Shown: piece by piece, positions 60,640 through 64,000 of the stretch
How the letters are laid out: each line of letters begins with the position of its first letter
Position numbering within the stretch: the stretch's first letter is position 1
Assembly (NCBI GenBank): GCA_019022495.1
Contig: JAFEKR010000002.1
Span: 2,046,001 to 2,110,000 of the forward strand
Length of the DNA: 64,000 bases
Direction of reading: 5' to 3'
From: Epichloe hybrida
Lineage: Eukaryota; Ascomycota; Sordariomycetes; Hypocreales; Clavicipitaceae
Translations under genes and position numbers: made by a program
Notes under the pieces: model-generated
What the model saw: only the letters and a program-made list of their open reading frames with translations
What the model was told of the DNA's origin: nothing
The model's database searches: none

Positions 60640-63030
60640 CGAAGAAGCAACGCCTGCGTATCAGCCCAGGCTACTGATGATGTGGGAGACGTTGTCTTGT
60701 TATGTCAATCAATGAGGCCGGATAATGATGACCGGGAATGGCAGTTGAGACAGATACAAGGAGGAGGACTCGAAAAACCAAGGATGAATTATACCCGAAG
60801 TTGCCCTGCCTCCAGCATGGATATGAATGTCGCAGAAAAGGTTTTCTTGCGCAGGAGAGCGAGACAAGGAGACCACGGTACGATTCCATGACGAGGGGCT
60901 CTGGAAGCATTATAGTAGTGTTTGGGATGCCGCAAAGCAGGGCAAAAGACACTTGGGAAAGACGTTGATGATGGCTTGAGCTAATGGATGCGAATAAGCA
61001 AAACTGCGACAGTGCGCAAAAGCAAAGTGACAGCTCCATCCCACGAGAAGTGGCGTTAGGCTCCCTTGGCTCATGCGATTGACAATTTCTAGGGATGCTG
61101 GCGTCGACTACAGTACCTTTGCGGAAAGAAAACCCTTTGCTTTTCTGCTCGTGACCAACAAGGTTACTTTGTTCTTGCGGATCGAAGCATTACTGGACAT
61201 TCAACCACTGTGTCTCGCATGTTGTGCAAAATGGGGGGGGGGGTGTGACGGGATGACAGTTTGTCCGCCTCATGGTAAATTCCAAAGCGAACACGCTGGG
61301 ATTTTCTCCGGCTGACACGAAGAGGCCTCAGCCAAGTTCAACAATCGTGACTAGGCTCAGTGAGCACTGGCGTTTTCTCATGTGCGACACGAAAACGTGG
61401 TAGGTGTTGAAATAGACTGAGAAGACATGGACTTGCTGGCTACTATTATACCGGCCAATTTAGTCAAGTGTCGTGGTGCCCACCCACCTCCTCTGTACCG
61501 TTGAATCAAGCTCCTCTCGAGCAACGACATCTCTTGACGAAAGATAATACCAGGGTTGCCATGTGGTACCTACAGCCCAGTTACTATTGATTGAAGCTAT
61601 CGATGTCAAGCAAGAAATCGTGGCTTTCAATGAGACTGCTTCCTCCACAGCCACGAGCGACAGAAGTGTTTTGTCGTAGTTTGAGCTGAGAATGTTCTCG
61701 AATCGAGGGCCGTGTATCTATTCTTGATACCCTAGTGGGTTCATCTGGCAGATGTGTATCGGAGATAGTGCCACATCGACTCGAGTCAACGGCAAAGGGT
61801 GGCAAAGAGCTCAGGGTCGACCCTAAACTAAAATAATGGCCTGCGGTGATGGATCAGATGCAGGGCGAGAGGTGGGAGGCTGGGAGCCCAAATTTGAAAA
61901 GGCACGCAAGGGAGCAGCAACGCCCGTTCCCGATTTGGAAGAAAAAGCAACGGTTGCGCTGGTGGTTGGTGGCGGGCAGCGAAGCTTTAGGAACCACGGC
62001 GTAATCCGTAATGACTGGCAGTATTACGGAGTACTCCGCAGACAGACCAAATGAAGACAAGACTTGGTGCGAAGGAGCTTCTTGTTGCGGAGCCTGCGGT
62101 GGCAGAAGAAACAATCGCAAGCCATCTCAATGCTTTTGGCATTCCAGATTGACCAAGGCAAAAGGCGATCTGTCCAGTCTCATGGTCTATGCAGGGTGGC
62201 ACGCAGCAGTGGATGGGGTTGGAAGGAGAATCCGGGGCCGCACCTGCCGCAAGTCGAACTGTCTGGTGCGATGCTGTTCTCCCTCCAAGTTTGGAGTTGG
62301 CTCATTTGGGAGCGCATAGTTGACATGGTAGATGTGTCATTTGGCTCGGCTCATCTCATTTATATTGCTTCAAGCTTCTACCAATGAATTCACCACATGC
62401 CCGGCCTTTCGGCGTGAGCAGAAGCGTATTTTCGCATCCGATACATGAAGAGACGTTTCCCGGTAACGAAACAAAATGACAAAAGGAACGAAGGAACAAA
62501 TGATGAGAAGGAATGGCAAGGGGGATGGATGTGAGCGAAGAATCATCACCTCCATCTCTTGGGAGTACTGACACTGTACTGTACTACATGTCACGAAAAT
62601 CTGCCAGCACGGTCTCGCGTGGGCTGGTGGGCTTGGCAATCAAGTTCAGTTCATGATCATGATAGCTCATGTGTGGGGCTCGCCATGTGCATGGGATAGT
62701 TTCAAATTTCTTGCTTTTTGCGTGGCTTGCCCAAGGCAAAAAGTGCAGAAGAGCAAAGTAATTGCACAGCCATCGCACCTATTCGCAACCCGCCTTTCTT
62801 TGAGCTGCTTACACTCTATTAGATCTGACGGAAGGCTCTTGTATCCAATTATTTGTTTTGTTTTGTAACGTTTTGTTTTGTCCCACTTTATTTTTTATTT
62901 TTCTGTTTCTTCCTGCCGACCTGAACCTCCTGGTCGAAGACTACTGCAGACTCTGCAGCAGTCATCGTTACAACGTTTAACCACGAGGTTTCCGACAAAA
63001 ACAAATTCCTCGGCACTTGCTTTACTCGAA
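60640..63030. other. Divergent intergenic region, no gene seen
   Basis: A 2.4-kb gap with a G run at 61,231-61,241, a near-perfect palindrome copy at 62025-62040, and a TTTTG repeat (about 62,851-62,880) close to the IPI3 start. Frames up to about 120 codons exist on both strands without motifs. It holds both promoters; an unrecognised small gene cannot be excluded. Confidence 0.5.
62025..62040. repeat. TACGGAGTACTCCGCA, near-palindrome
   Basis: One mismatch from the 16-bp palindrome at 31217 and 53043. It is preceded by GTAATCCGTAATG, another half-like site. Confidence 0.75.
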
Positions 63031-64000
63031 ATGCTCTCAGAGCAGGTGTTCTCCTCCATATGCGGTCCGCCGATCGCCGCCAACACGGCAGTATCCAAAG
63101 ACGTCGGCATATACGGTCATTCCTTGACTCCTTCATGGGCGGTCAAGTCGACGTTCAAGAAGAGCTCCGCGCCACCTCATTGCCTGGCCATCAGCGATAC
63201 CCACATCTTTGCTGCTCAAGACCAAAAAGCCCATGTGCATGTTTATTCCCGCCTGCGTGGCAATCAGGAGGCACTCGTTGCTTTTCCGGAGCGCATTCGC
63301 AGCCTCGCCCTCGCTGGCGACGTCCTCATCTTAGGCACATCAGAGGGGCGCCTAATACTCTGGGAGGTACGTGACGGTACATCTACTCTACTGCAAATGC
63401 ATTAGAAGGAACGTTGCTCTCTCCAATGCATCTAATTTAGCAAAACAGATTTGCACCGGTAGACAGGTCACCACACCACCTTGTCATGTGCAAGCCGTCA
63501 CCTGTTTGGCAACGACTCCCTATCATCTCTTGTCAGCATCTGAAGATTCCAACATTCATGTCTGGTCTTTAGCTCGCCTTCTAGAATTTGGCGCTGATGC
63601 GGGACAAGAGCCTGATTCGACACTGTCCAATCATCGAGGTGCCATCACTGATCTTCTTGCTGGTCCAAGTACCAATCCTGAGACGAGCCTCTGCGTTTCG
63701 GCTAGCACGGACAAGACCTGTATCTTGTGGAACTATAACTCAGGACAAGTGTTGCGGACGCTCCTTTTCCCATCAGCCCCCGTGTGCGCCGCACTCGACG
63801 CCTCGTCCCGGGCCCTCTTTGTCTGTGCCGAGGACGGCGGCCTCTATCTTGTCGAGCTATTTGGGGACAAGCCCCTTATTGGGTCTCGGAGTGCTGAGCT
63901 CGCCTCGATTGTCGTTCAGGCTAATGCTCCGTTAGGGGTGGCAGATGGAGAAGATGGCCATGCAACATGTTTGTCAGTCAGCTACGACGGCACTTACATC
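63031..64000 (+). CDS. IPI3: Pre-rRNA processing WD40 protein Ipi3, 5' part
   Basis: Two exons are visible, 63031-63366 and 63449 to the window end, giving 296 residues and continuing beyond it. The start MLSEQVFSSICGPPIAAN, then STFKKSSAPPHCLA and HVHVYSRLRGNQEALVAF, matches the fungal Ipi3/WDR18 family. WD-type strands end in RLILWE, NIHVWSL and KTCILWNY. The protein works with Rix1/Ipi2 and Ipi1 in the nucleolus and nucleoplasm for ITS2 processing and 60S maturation, and has a role in replication licensing. The intron (63367-63448) falls between LILWE and ICTGRQV. The ATG at 63031 is the first that starts the conserved N-terminus. Confidence 0.9.

Overview
The window comes from a filamentous ascomycete, most likely a sordariomycete and probably Hypocreales. 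The evidence is short GT-AG introns with clear branch sites, ascomycete-type genes (laccase, type I metacaspase, CE5 esterase, NACHT-ankyrin protein, Ipi3, NC2-beta, Hst2-type sirtuin), and an AT-rich block that looks like transposons degraded by repeat-induced point mutation (RIP). The taxon is inferred from protein character only.

Positions 1-28,960 form one AT-rich compartment with almost no CpG and stop codons in every frame. It is a nested stack of transposons. From left to right it holds: the right end of a hAT-like element (1-1086); a Ty1/copia RNase H remnant (1143-1575); a chromovirus integrase plus chromodomain remnant (2590-3661); a composite hAT-like block (7352-10635); a 507-bp MITE-like element with ~110-bp inverted ends (10830-11336); a reverse-strand integrase remnant; and a Ty3/gypsy element with 92-bp LTRs (13263-28960). 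That gypsy element was itself invaded twice. A 1876-bp hAT-like element (13983-15858, 8-bp target duplication) sits in its gag region, and a complete reverse-strand gypsy element (21177-27913, 202-bp LTRs, 5-bp target duplication) sits in its 3' part. Both gypsy elements seem to carry a further reading frame, opposite to gag-pol, between integrase and the 3' LTR.

Near 28,961 the sequence changes abruptly to normal composition. About 2.8 kb without a convincing gene follows, then a gene-rich arm: laccase-like multicopper oxidase (+), Hst2-type sirtuin (-, with an apparent 1-base frameshift), NC2-beta (-), short-chain dehydrogenase (-), homocysteine S-methyltransferase (-), medium-chain reductase (+), type I metacaspase (+), NACHT-ankyrin NLR-like protein (+, split by an in-frame TGA), CE5 esterase (+), a type II membrane glycosyltransferase-like protein (+), a large Ser-rich protein of unknown function (-), and the 5' part of IPI3 (+), which runs off the window end.

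The genes are individually transcribed and do not form an evident biosynthetic cluster. Housekeeping genes (NC2-beta, IPI3, HST2, metacaspase) are mixed with secreted or defence-type genes (laccase, CE5 esterase, NLR). Gaps between genes hold short low-complexity tracts and dispersed copies of the palindrome TACGGAGTACTCCGTA. I saw no tRNA, rRNA or CRISPR array.
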